A program made the position numbers and the translations under genes. DNA of 32,888 nt from Mesorhizobium silamurunense. GTDB taxonomy: Bacteria; Pseudomonadota; Alphaproteobacteria; Rhizobiales; Rhizobiaceae. Positions 18,940 to 26,014 of this stretch are shown piece by piece (the first letter of the stretch is position 1; every line of letters begins with the position of its first letter). The DNA lies in contig NZ_JHQR01000198.1 of NCBI RefSeq assembly GCF_014843825.1, forward strand, positions 1 to 32,888. The letters run 5' to 3'. Under the pieces are notes generated by a model. It was given only the letters and a program-made list of their open reading frames with translations. It was not told where the DNA came from and ran no database searches.

Positions 18940-19532
18940 CACGCTTTCTCCTTCCCAAACACGGTGCCGAAGACGATCTTCTTGAACCGCTCGAGCGGCT
19001 CCGGATTGCGCTCGACCTTCATGCGCAGCATTGCGCCCTGCCAGGACGACAACAGGAAATCGGCGAGGTCCTCGGCATCGAATGAGTTGGTGATCTCGCC
19101 CGCCGCCTGACCCTCGGCGATGCAGGCCGCGAATGGCTGGCGCCAGCGCTCGAAAATGTCGACCAGCCGCAGCCTGAGCGGCTCGCTGTGAACCGCCGTC
19201 TCAAGGCTGAGATTGCCGATCATGCAGCCGCGCGCCCAGTCATGAGCTTCGAGCTTTGAGGTGATGACGTCGAGATAGCGGCGCAGCCTGCCGGCGGGCG
19301 GCGTGCCGTCGTTTGCCAGTGCTTTTTCGACCAGCCCGCTGACATAGGTGAAATAGCGCTCCAGCACCTCGCCGGCGAACTCTTCCTTCGAGGCAAAGTG
19401 ATTGGTGAAGGAGCCCGGCCGGGCACCGGCCGCAGCGACGATGTCGCGCACGCCGGCCGCCGAGTAGCCATAATTCCAGATCGTCCGGAAGCCGGCGTCG
19501 AGAAGGTTTTCGCGAAGGGATTGTCTAGCCAT
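18939..19532 (-). CDS. TetR-family transcriptional regulator
   Basis: The 197-residue protein starts MARQSLRENLLDAGFRTIWN with the TetR HTH over residues 8-50 (YSAAGVRDIVAAAGARPGSF recognition region, then FTNHFASKEEF). The C-terminal domain resembles the TetR_C group used by AcrR-like and NemR-like repressors (SSWQGAMLRMKVERNPEPLERF). It heads a two-gene operon with the dehalogenase; its TGA overlaps the dehalogenase start. There is no Shine-Dalgarno sequence before the ATG; instead a promoter -10 box ends seven bases upstream of it, so the message is probably leaderless. It most likely represses its own operon through the palindrome at 19541-19558 and responds to a dehalogenase substrate or a reactive compound. 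Confidence 0.93.
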   Translation of the reverse strand: MARQSLRENLLDAGFRTIWNYGYSAAGVRDIVAAAGARPGSFTNHFASKEEFAGEVLERYFTYVSGLVEKALANDGTPPAGRLRRYLDVITSKLEAHDWARGCMIGNLSLETAVHSEPLRLRLVDIFERWRQPFAACIAEGQAAGEITNSFDAEDLADFLLSSWQGAMLRMKVERNPEPLERFKKIVFGTVFGKEKA

Positions 19533-19538
19533 TCGTGG

Positions 19539-19566
19539 ATAATACGTACGTACGTATTTATGTCAA
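19539..19566 (-). promoter_or_regulatory. Promoter of the TetR-dehalogenase operon
   Basis: On the minus strand a perfect -35 TTGACA (19566-19561) is followed after 16 bases by TATTAT (19544-19539). Six bases separate the -10 box from the A of the TetR ATG at 19532, which puts the transcription start at or within a base or so of the start codon. No ribosome-binding site can fit, so a leaderless message is predicted. Confidence 0.75.
19541..19558. promoter_or_regulatory. 18-base perfect palindromic operator for the TetR regulator
   Basis: AATACGTACGTACGTATT is its own reverse complement. It fills the spacer of the TetR promoter and covers four bases of the -10 box, so bound repressor would exclude RNA polymerase. 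Length and symmetry are typical of TetR-family operators. No second copy was seen in the window. Confidence 0.8.
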
Positions 19567-19731
19567 GCTCGTAGGTTTGCGGTGGCGAACTCATCGCAGC
19601 ATGAAGGAGAACAGCGTGGCGACTTGTGTCGTCAGCGCCGGCATTGTCGGCGTGAGCGTCTGGCTAAAGCGGGCGCCCTGGAGCGGTAGTCGCTGGAACC
19701 TGCCAATGGCGAAGAACTCCGTCCTCTCAAT
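19559..19731. other. Non-coding gap between the TetR promoter and the DUF1127 gene
   Basis: Apart from the TetR -35 box at its left end I see no credible gene, RNA or repeat here. A plus-strand open frame of about 70 codons runs through it but has no family resemblance and overlaps the DUF1127 gene in antisense. Confidence 0.4.
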
Positions 19732-19968
19732 TCACGCACTACCGTCCTCGCTGCGGCCGAACCTGGTGATCGACCGAATTTCGGGGCGCTCGATGCCGAT
19801 GTCGCGCAGCAGATAATCCGGCAACTCGTCCAACCTGGCGCGGTCCCTGCGAATGCGGACGATGCGAGCAAGCAAACCTCTGCTGGAATGGCAGATTTCG
19901 AGGATCGCCGCGAAGAAGCGCCCGGGCGCAGATTGATGAGCCGTGAGCTGCTGCCCAAGGATAGTCAT
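19732..19968 (-). CDS. DUF1127-domain small protein
   Basis: The 78-residue protein ends with the DUF1127 signature: RIRRDRARLDELPDYLLRDIGI followed by RPEIRSITRFGR. The N-terminal 35 residues are variable, as usual. DUF1127 proteins in alphaproteobacteria are small, arginine-rich and in some studied cases bind RNA or affect phosphate and stress responses; a specific role here is not known. The ATG at 19968 has AAGGAAG nine bases upstream. A strong hairpin at 20003-20028 lies in the region before it. Confidence 0.85.
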   Translation of the reverse strand: MTILGQQLTAHQSAPGRFFAAILEICHSSRGLLARIVRIRRDRARLDELPDYLLRDIGIERPEIRSITRFGRSEDGSA

Positions 19969-20002
19969 GGTCGTATCTTCCTTCTGTTTTGAACGATGGA
20001 AT

Positions 20003-20028
20003 CGGGAGGGCCAGTGCTGGCCCTCCCG
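20003..20028. terminator. Strong hairpin between DUF4242 and DUF1127 genes
   Basis: Perfect 12-base arms cgggagggccag (20003-20014) and ctggccctcccg (20017-20028) flank a two-base loop. It lies 72 bases past the DUF4242 stop on the minus strand and 35 bases before the DUF1127 start. It probably terminates the DUF4242 transcript; if not, it is a stable structure in the DUF1127 leader. Confidence 0.6.
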
Positions 20029-20099
20029 AAAGGCTGTACCGATAAGAGGTCAGGACAGATCGTGCTCGCAGTTGATTGCCGACGACCCGTCCCTCTCCG

Positions 20100-20381
20100 T
20101 CAGGCGGCGGCATAAGCCGTCGTCGGATCGAACAGGCGCTTCACCTGCGTGATCTTGGTTGCCGGGAAGCCGCTCATCTTGGCGTGGCGCAGGATGATCG
20201 CTTCGTCCTTGGCGAGGTAGACGCAGAACGTCTTGTCGTCCGCCACGAAGGACTCCACCCACTGAATGTCCGGGCCGAGCTCGGCAAGAACGGCGTTCGA
20301 GGCCTTGGAGGCGTCGCGAAGTTGCTCGCGCTCGAAGGTGCCGACCTTGGGGATTTCCCGTTCGATGATGTATTTCTGCAT
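20100..20381 (-). CDS. DUF4242 small protein (ferredoxin-like fold)
   Basis: The 93-residue protein begins MQKYIIEREIPKVGTFEREQ and has the DUF4242 pattern: a first strand YIIEREIP, a helix with ASNAVLAELGPDIQWVESFV, then FCVYLAKDEAIILRHAKMSGFPATKITQVKRL. Members fold as ferredoxin-like dimers; a Streptomyces member has been described as nickel-binding, but the family has no general function. The ATG at 20381 has AAGGAG eight bases upstream. The gene is divergent from the winged-helix regulator at 20586, and the 204-base gap holds one copy of a 38-base element also found upstream of the first glutamine amidotransferase. It is therefore likely controlled by that regulator. Confidence 0.85.
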   Translation of the reverse strand: MQKYIIEREIPKVGTFEREQLRDASKASNAVLAELGPDIQWVESFVADDKTFCVYLAKDEAIILRHAKMSGFPATKITQVKRLFDPTTAYAAA

Positions 20382-20521
20382 TTCGCAATCTCCTTGATCT
20401 GAGGTTCAAATGCCTCCGGACGCTCAACCAGGTCGGTGCCGGTGACATCCCCGGGGCCGCTGAGCTAAACTGCAGCCTGGCCCGCCGGGCAGATGGAGAA
20501 TTACGGAAGAAGCGGCCAACA

Positions 20522-20559
20522 GTCCTTACGCCGGCCTTATCTTCTTCTGATCCTTTGCC
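20522..20559. promoter_or_regulatory. 38-base shared regulatory element, copy A
   Basis: This segment matches 25927-25964 in 32 of 38 positions without gaps. Both copies begin gtccttacgccg and end ctgatcctttgcc. Inside, ccttacgccggcctta carries the direct repeat CCTTA with an 11-base period, the spacing used by OmpR-type winged-helix dimers. It ends 26 bases before the ATG of the winged-helix regulator and lies 140 bases upstream of the divergent DUF4242 gene. Confidence 0.65.
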
Positions 20560-20585
20560 TATTGCCGTTACGGGGGTAGCTGCCG

Positions 20586-22400
20586 ATGGGAATTTATTGC
20601 TTCGGCGACTTCGAGCTGAACGAGGACTCCCGTGCCCTTCGTCTCGTCGGAAGGGAGATCGAGGTGCAGCCCTTGGTCTTCGATTTCCTCGCCATTTTGC
20701 TGCGGCATCAGGACCGGGCCATGAGCAAGGACGAGTTGCTTGAAACGCTGTGGCCGGGCGTGACCGTGACCGAAGCTTCGTTGCAGCGCGTGGCGAGCCT
20801 GGCTCGCGGCATTCTTCGGCAGGGCGGCATGGAAACGGCGCTACGCAACCTGCCCCGTTTCGGCTACCGCATTTGCCTCGATCAATTGCCCGCTTCGGAA
20901 AACCGGGCTGCCCAGGCCGATGCGGGCGGCAAGCCTTGGAACCCTGGTTTGCCAATCCTGACGGCGCGCGCGGCCGTTGCGGGCAGAAAATGGCAGGAGG
21001 CGGCCGCCTCCTTCGCAAAAGCGGATGCCGCCGACGAACTGCTGACGGCCGATCTCGAGGAATGGGCCTTGGCGCTGGAATGCATGGGGCGGCCGGCTGA
21101 AGCCATCCCGCTCCTGGCGCGTGCGGTGACTGCCTACGGCGTGGCCGGCGAGCGTTTGCGCGCAGCCTCCCCGGCAATCACCCTGGCCAGGATCCATCTC
21201 GAGAGAGGAGAGCTTGCCGTCGCCAAGGGCTGGCACAAACGCGCCGCGCAGCTGATCGATAGCGCTACCGACAGCAGGGAGCACGGCCTGTGGTGCTGGA
21301 TGGGCGCGCGCATCATGGGCACGGAAGCCGAGCCGGAGCAGGCGCTTGCGCTCGCCGAGCAGGCCTTCGCAGTCGGCAGGGATCTCGAAGATCCGGTCGT
21401 GGAGTCGCTCGGGCTGATCTATCGCGGCTTCTTCAAGCTCTGTCTCGGTGAAACCAAATCCGGGCAGGAAGATCAGGATTTTGCCGCCGCGCTCGGTCTC
21501 TCCAGCGACGTGGATCCGGTCGTCGGCGGCATTTTGTACTGCAACATTCTCTGGGCCTGCCGGAATTTCGGCGACTGGGCAAGAGCCAACCAATGGACCC
21601 TCGGCTATGAGGACTGGTGCAGGGGACACGGACTTGAGGATCTGTCGGGTTCCTGCCGGCTGCATCGTGCCGAAGTGCTCGGCGTTCACGGCACCCTGAA
21701 GGAGGCTGAAGCGCTTGTGCGCGCCGCCCTCGACCAGCTCGCGCTCGACGCCCCCTGGGCGACGGGCGATGCGCTGCGTGTTTTGGGCGACATTCATCTC
21801 GCCGCCGGTGATCTCGTCGAGGCGGAAACGGCCTATCGCGCGTCTCATGCCGCCGGCTGGGATCCGCAGCCTGGACTCGCGCTGCTGCAACTCGAGCAAG
21901 GACAGGCGGAAGCCGCCTTCAGCGCTCTCGAGCGCTCCCTGGTCGGGAACGGCTGGCCGACACTGCAGCGGCGAGGCATGGTCCTTGCCACTCTCGCCAA
22001 GGTGGCGGCGCGCACCAACCGGCGCGGGCGCGCGAAAGAGGTCATCGCCGAATTGGAGACCCAGCCGCAGCGCTGGCCGATGGCCTCCATCCGGGCGCTG
22101 ACCGCCGAGGCCAAGGCAGAGCTGTTCATACAGGAAGAGCGCCTCGCCGAGGCTGTTCGGGAGCTGCAGACCGCATGCTCGCGCTGGAACGAGATCGGCT
22201 CGCCGATCAATGCCGCCGACGCCAGGCTTTCGCTCGCTGCGCTGCTCATTCGGCTCGGCGATCATACCGGCGCGGAGCTGGAGCTCGGCACCGCTTTGGC
22301 GGTTGCAAATAGGGTCGACTCCTCACGGCTCATGCGGCGCGGCGAAGAGCTGAAGGGCCTGCTTGCCGGGACGCAGAAGGCAGCGGTGGGCAGCGTGTAG
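20586..22400 (+). CDS. Winged-helix transcriptional regulator with helical-repeat (TPR-like) C-terminal domain
   Basis: The 604-residue protein opens with an OmpR/PhoB-type winged helix (residues 1-100: MGIYCFGDFELNEDSRALRL, VQPLVFDFLAILLRHQDR, MSKDELLETLWPGVTVTEAS, LRNLPRFGYRI). The typical PhoB-wing ending FGYRI is clear. The remaining 500 residues are alanine-, leucine- and glutamate-rich helical pairs resembling TPR repeats, for example AGDLVEAETAYRASHAAGWD and RLAEAVRELQTACSRWNEIG. There is no receiver domain, no membrane helix of the CadC type and no Walker A motif of the STAND/adenylate-cyclase-linked type, so it is probably controlled by protein or ligand binding to the repeats. GGGGGT lies ten bases before the ATG. 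It is divergent from the DUF4242 gene and probably binds the element at 20522. Confidence 0.85.
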   Translation: MGIYCFGDFELNEDSRALRLVGREIEVQPLVFDFLAILLRHQDRAMSKDELLETLWPGVTVTEASLQRVASLARGILRQGGMETALRNLPRFGYRICLDQLPASENRAAQADAGGKPWNPGLPILTARAAVAGRKWQEAAASFAKADAADELLTADLEEWALALECMGRPAEAIPLLARAVTAYGVAGERLRAASPAITLARIHLERGELAVAKGWHKRAAQLIDSATDSREHGLWCWMGARIMGTEAEPEQALALAEQAFAVGRDLEDPVVESLGLIYRGFFKLCLGETKSGQEDQDFAAALGLSSDVDPVVGGILYCNILWACRNFGDWARANQWTLGYEDWCRGHGLEDLSGSCRLHRAEVLGVHGTLKEAEALVRAALDQLALDAPWATGDALRVLGDIHLAAGDLVEAETAYRASHAAGWDPQPGLALLQLEQGQAEAAFSALERSLVGNGWPTLQRRGMVLATLAKVAARTNRRGRAKEVIAELETQPQRWPMASIRALTAEAKAELFIQEERLAEAVRELQTACSRWNEIGSPINAADARLSLAALLIRLGDHTGAELELGTALAVANRVDSSRLMRRGEELKGLLAGTQKAAVGSV

Positions 22401-22466
22401 CCGCTTCTTACTTGAGGTTCGGCCGGCGCGATGGCATGACGGGGAAAATCTCCCCGAAGGTCCAGC

Positions 22467-23540
22467 ATGAGCAGCGCAAAACAAGTCATCGTCATCGGCG
22501 CCGGCATCATCGGCGCGTCGATCGCCCGGCATCTGACGAAAGCCGGAGCGCGGGTGACGGTCGTCTCGACAAGCGGCGCCGGCGGTGTCGCGACGCCGAA
22601 TTCCTTCGCCTGGATCAATGCCAGTTGGGGCAACCCCGAAACCTATTTCCGGCTTCGCATCCGCGCCATGGCCGAGTGGACACGGCTGGCGAAGGACTTG
22701 CCGGGATTGCCGCTTGCCTGGTGCGGCGGCCTATGCTGGGACCTGCCGTCGGACAGGCTCGAAGCCTATGCGGCCGAGCATTCGTCCTGGGGCTACGGCA
22801 TCGAGCGGATCGGCCGCGAACAGGCGGCGCGCATCGAGCCCAACCTGGCGGAGCTTCCCGATTTTGCGCTTTATGTCGCCGAGGAAGGCGTGGCTGAGCC
22901 GGTGGCTTGCGTAAAGGCGCTGCTGGCGGATGCCGAAGAGCGCGGCGCGCGGATCGTCGTGGGAACCATCGATACACTGACCCTATCCGGCGCCAAAGTC
23001 ACCGGCGTCGTCGTTTCGGGTGAAACCATCGCCGCCGACGAGGTGGTGATCGCCGCCGGCGCCGGCGCTCCGGCGATCGCCGCGGCGGCCGGCATCGAGC
23101 TGCCGATCGAGACGCCGTCAGGCCTGATCGTGCATTCGCGCCCCTATAGGAAGCTGCTCAACGGGCTGGTGCTGGCCGAGAAGCTGCATATGCGGCAAAC
23201 GGCGGAAGGCCGCATCATCGCCGGCTCGGATTTCGGCGGCGGCGATCCGGGCGACAATCCTGACGCCGCCGCGCGCGAGCTGCTTGCAACGATGCAGGCG
23301 ATGCTGCGCGGCGCCGATGGGCTGGAGTACGACTTTCACACGGTCGGCTACAGGCCTACTCCGATCGACGGGTTTCCGATCGTCAGCCGCGCCGACGGCA
23401 TCGGCGGCCTATACATCGCCGTCACGCATTCCGGCATCACGCTGGCGCCCGCCGTCGGGCTGTTTGCTGCCAACGAAATCCTCGACGGCGAGCGCGATGC
23501 GTTGCTCGCGCCTTATGCATTGTCGCGTTTCGCTCAGTAG
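22467..23540 (+). CDS. DAO-family FAD-dependent oxidoreductase
   Basis: The 357-residue cytoplasmic flavoprotein starts MSSAKQVIVIGAGIIGASIA with the FAD-binding GxGxxG (GAGIIG), and ends with the usual DAO-fold second FAD motif, TVGYRPTPIDGFPIVSRADG then GLYIAVTHSGITLAPAVGLF. It likely oxidises a D-amino acid, glycine derivative or another secondary amine to the imine with oxygen or a quinone as acceptor. Length fits glycine oxidase and D-amino-acid dehydrogenase types. AAGGT lies upstream of the ATG at 22467. It follows the regulator by 66 bases on the same strand and overlaps the convergent amidase stop region by seven bases. The substrate is not known. Confidence 0.87.
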   Translation: MSSAKQVIVIGAGIIGASIARHLTKAGARVTVVSTSGAGGVATPNSFAWINASWGNPETYFRLRIRAMAEWTRLAKDLPGLPLAWCGGLCWDLPSDRLEAYAAEHSSWGYGIERIGREQAARIEPNLAELPDFALYVAEEGVAEPVACVKALLADAEERGARIVVGTIDTLTLSGAKVTGVVVSGETIAADEVVIAAGAGAPAIAAAAGIELPIETPSGLIVHSRPYRKLLNGLVLAEKLHMRQTAEGRIIAGSDFGGGDPGDNPDAAARELLATMQAMLRGADGLEYDFHTVGYRPTPIDGFPIVSRADGIGGLYIAVTHSGITLAPAVGLFAANEILDGERDALLAPYALSRFAQ

Positions 23541-24907
23541 CCTGGCGGCCGGCGAAACCCGCCGGTCAACGGCGCGATTGCCGCCGCGATGCCGAGCAGC
23601 CGCGCTTCCGACCAATGCCTGCCGACGAGCTGCAGCCCGATGGGCAAGCCGTTGCCGTCCTGCCCGCAAGGAAATGCGAGCGCCGGATGGCCGGAATAGT
23701 TGAAGACCGCGCCATGGGCCGGCAGCATCCAATAGCTCTCGTCCTTGCCGTTGACCGTGAGCAGCCCCCCCGGCTTGCAATGCGGAAAGGCCGTGGTCAT
23801 CGCGACCGGGCAGAGCAAGGCGTCGCAGCTTTCGAAGAAGCGCTCCCAGGCAAGGATCGACCGGTCGCGGCGGGCGAGCGCGGCGAACCAGCGCGACACC
23901 GGCGTCGGCTGCTTCGGCGGCTCCGGTTGTGCTGCCTCCAGCATCATGCCGATCAACTTGCCGCCCTCGGCGAGATCGTCATGCAGGTCGAGCCTTGGCA
24001 GCCTTGCGTCCTCGACGCTCGCCCCAGCTGATGTGAGTTGCGCGGCCAGTCTTTCGACCGCAGCGCTGATCTCGGCGGCCACCGGAAAGCCGGGGAAGGC
24101 GCTGGCAAAAGCGATGCGGAGCGATTTCAGTTCTAGCTTCGGCATCGGATCAACCGGCACCGGCGCGAGATCGGCGTCGGCTCCGTCCGGACCGGCAATG
24201 ATTTGGTGGATCAGCGCCAGATCCTCGAGGTTGCGCGCCAGAGGGCCGGGACAGGACATCAAGCGGACGCTCCGCGGAATGCCGCCCGGATCGGGAAAAG
24301 CGCCGGCCAGCGAGACGCGATGCTCGGTCGGCTTCAGGCCATAGACGCCGCAAAAGGCGGCGGGCAGGCGGATGGAGTCCTGCATATCGGTGCCGACCTC
24401 GAACGGCGTCATGCCTGTTGCAACCGCCGCGGCTGCGCCACCACTGGAGCCGCCGGCCGTGCGTGACGAATCCCACGGATTGCTGGTGCGGCCGAACAAA
24501 GGATTGTCCGACTGCCAGTCGCCCAGCATGGTGGCGACATTGGTTTTGCCGACCAGTACGCCGCCGGCTTTCTTCAGCCGGGCGACGACAGGACTGTCCT
24601 CTCTCGCCACATAGTCGGCAAAGGGTGGGAAACCGGCGGTCGTCTTCATTCCCGCCGTCTCGTGCGCGTCCTTCAGCGTAAATGGCACGCCGTGCAGCGG
24701 CCCAAGTGTATCGCCTCGTGCCAGGGCCCTATCCGCCTGCCTGGCGCGCTCGATGGCTCCCTTTTGATCAAGCGTCACGACCGCGTTGACCGCGCCGTTG
24801 CGCCTGTCGATCTGCGCAAGATGCGCATCGAGAGCTTCCACCGCCGAGATGTCTCGCGCGGCGATCGCGGCGGCGAGTTCGATGGTCGAGGAAAACACAA
24901 TATCCAT
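23534..24907 (-). CDS. Amidase-signature-family hydrolase
   Basis: The 457-residue protein hydrolyses an amide bond. The Ser-Ser-Lys triad can be placed: K79 in PFTLKDAHET, S154 in RTAGGSSGGAAAA and nucleophile S178 in EVGTDMQDSIRLPAAFCGVYG. The usual DxGGSIR loop before the nucleophile reads DMQDSIR here, so two glycines that help form the oxyanion hole are replaced by Q and D. The rest of the family pattern, including CPVAMTTAFPH and the C-terminal GLPIGLQLVGRHWSEARLL, is intact. The start ATG at 24907 gives the normal N-terminus. It lies tail to tail with the oxidoreductase gene and is co-directional with the amidotransferases, 126 bases downstream. The substrate is unknown; altered activity is possible. 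Confidence 0.9.
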   Translation of the reverse strand: MDIVFSSTIELAAAIAARDISAVEALDAHLAQIDRRNGAVNAVVTLDQKGAIERARQADRALARGDTLGPLHGVPFTLKDAHETAGMKTTAGFPPFADYVAREDSPVVARLKKAGGVLVGKTNVATMLGDWQSDNPLFGRTSNPWDSSRTAGGSSGGAAAAVATGMTPFEVGTDMQDSIRLPAAFCGVYGLKPTEHRVSLAGAFPDPGGIPRSVRLMSCPGPLARNLEDLALIHQIIAGPDGADADLAPVPVDPMPKLELKSLRIAFASAFPGFPVAAEISAAVERLAAQLTSAGASVEDARLPRLDLHDDLAEGGKLIGMMLEAAQPEPPKQPTPVSRWFAALARRDRSILAWERFFESCDALLCPVAMTTAFPHCKPGGLLTVNGKDESYWMLPAHGAVFNYSGHPALAFPCGQDGNGLPIGLQLVGRHWSEARLLGIAAAIAPLTGGFRRPPGY

Positions 24908-25033
24908 GGCGAGCGCTCCGTCTGCCTCTCGCGCCTGTCCATCAACATGGCGGATGGCGGGATGGCTTCAAGTCGAATCCAGCATTCAGTACCAAGCCGC
25001 GCTTGATCGAAATTGCGCTAAGTGCCGGTTCTC

Positions 25034-25834
25034 TCAGCCTGCGAGCGCCAACCGGGCGGCCGCCGGCGCGAAAGGCCTGATGCTGGTGCTGTCGCTGGTC
25101 ATGGTGACGAAGCTTGACTGCGGAATCTCGTGCCATGTTCGCCCATCGCGATCGAAAGGCTCGGAGACGATGCAGCGGCCGACCCTGTTGGCGAAGGCAG
25201 CGGTGTAGAGCGTCGGGGCCTGGGAGTCGGTGGCGTAGCGGACGGCGTGCAGGGCCTCTCCGTCACTGAAGGCGGCCGTGAGCTTCAGCGACGGATCGAT
25301 TCTGGCATGGTATGAGGCTTCCAGGACGCGGCTGGTGGCGCGCGAGGCGGCGCCATGCGGGTCTCGGGATAGACCTTCATCGATCATGAGCAGGAAGAAG
25401 AGCTCGGAATCGGTGGTGCCCTCGCGCTGATTGAAGACGGCATCAGGGAGTGGATTCTCCAAGGCGCGGCGGATCTTCTCAAACCCGCCGATCTGGCCGT
25501 TGTGCATGAACGACCAGCGGCCCGAAACGAAGGGGTGGCAATTCGTGCGGCTTGTGGCGCCGCCCGTCGAGGCGCGTACATGGGCGAGGAACAGTCCGGA
25601 CTTTATCTGCCGGCCAAGACTCTTCAGGTTGGGATCCGACCAGGCCGGCAGGATGTCGCGATAGAGGCCTGGCTCCGGCCTCTCGCCATACCAGGCCACG
25701 CCGAAGCCGTCGGCATTGGTCGGCAATTTCGATTCCTTCGCACCATGGCTCTGAGCGATCAGCGAATGGGAGGGTGCGGCGATGATGTCCTCCAGGAAGA
25801 TCGCGTCGCCAAGATAGGCGGCCCACCTGCACAT
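25034..25834 (-). CDS. Class II glutamine amidotransferase, YafJ-like (copy 1)
   Basis: The 266-residue protein begins MCRWAAYLGDAIFLEDIIAA, with the Ntn-hydrolase nucleophile C2 exposed after Met removal. Further conserved parts are LFLAHVRASTGGATSRTNCHPF, the oxyanion-hole FMHNGQIGGF, and REGTTDSELFFLLM, all of the YafJ/EgtC group. It would release ammonia from glutamine or act on a gamma-glutamyl amide; no synthase partner domain is attached. A longer frame upstream is rejected because the Cys must be residue 2. It is a tandem copy of the gene at 26015-26848, with roughly four in five residues identical by eye. Copy B of the 38-base element and a hairpin-rich leader precede it, so it has its own control. 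Confidence 0.92.
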   Translation of the reverse strand: MCRWAAYLGDAIFLEDIIAAPSHSLIAQSHGAKESKLPTNADGFGVAWYGERPEPGLYRDILPAWSDPNLKSLGRQIKSGLFLAHVRASTGGATSRTNCHPFVSGRWSFMHNGQIGGFEKIRRALENPLPDAVFNQREGTTDSELFFLLMIDEGLSRDPHGAASRATSRVLEASYHARIDPSLKLTAAFSDGEALHAVRYATDSQAPTLYTAAFANRVGRCIVSEPFDRDGRTWHEIPQSSFVTMTSDSTSIRPFAPAAARLALAG

Positions 25835-25851
25835 TGTCCTGTCATCCTCCG

Positions 25852-25873
25852 TTCGCGCGTTTGAGCGCGCGAA
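25852..25873. other. Hairpin in the leader of amidotransferase copy 1
   Basis: Perfect eight-base arms ttcgcgcg (25852-25859) and cgcgcgaa (25866-25873) enclose a six-base loop. Outer arms cctgtcatc (25840-25848) and gatgacagg (25905-25913) bracket it, so the leader between the 38-base element and the start codon can form a long nested stem, partly covering the ribosome-binding site. Confidence 0.5.
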
Positions 25874-25926
25874 TGAACCCATTCGCCGCTCGTCGGACGC
25901 CACCGATGACAGGAGGACGGTTTGGC

Positions 25927-25964
25927 GTCCTTACGCCGCGCTTATGTTTCGCTGATCCTTTGCC
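25927..25964. promoter_or_regulatory. 38-base shared regulatory element, copy B
   Basis: The sequence agrees with 20522-20559 at 32 of 38 positions. Substitutions cluster in the middle, while gtccttacgccg, cttat and ctgatcctttgcc are unchanged. It lies between the stop of amidotransferase copy 2 (26015) and the start of copy 1 (25834), about 92 bases before the latter. Relative to the minus-strand gene it has the same orientation as copy A has to the DUF4242 gene. Confidence 0.65.
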
Positions 25965-26014
25965 AGAAATGGAAAGCGACCCGGCCGATCCGTCGAACGC
26001 CAGCGACCGGAGCG

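Noticed and set aside
19541..19558. Simple ACGT tandem repeat (microsatellite)
   Set aside because: Its exact symmetry and its placement between TTGACA and TATTAT ahead of a TetR gene make an operator a better explanation.
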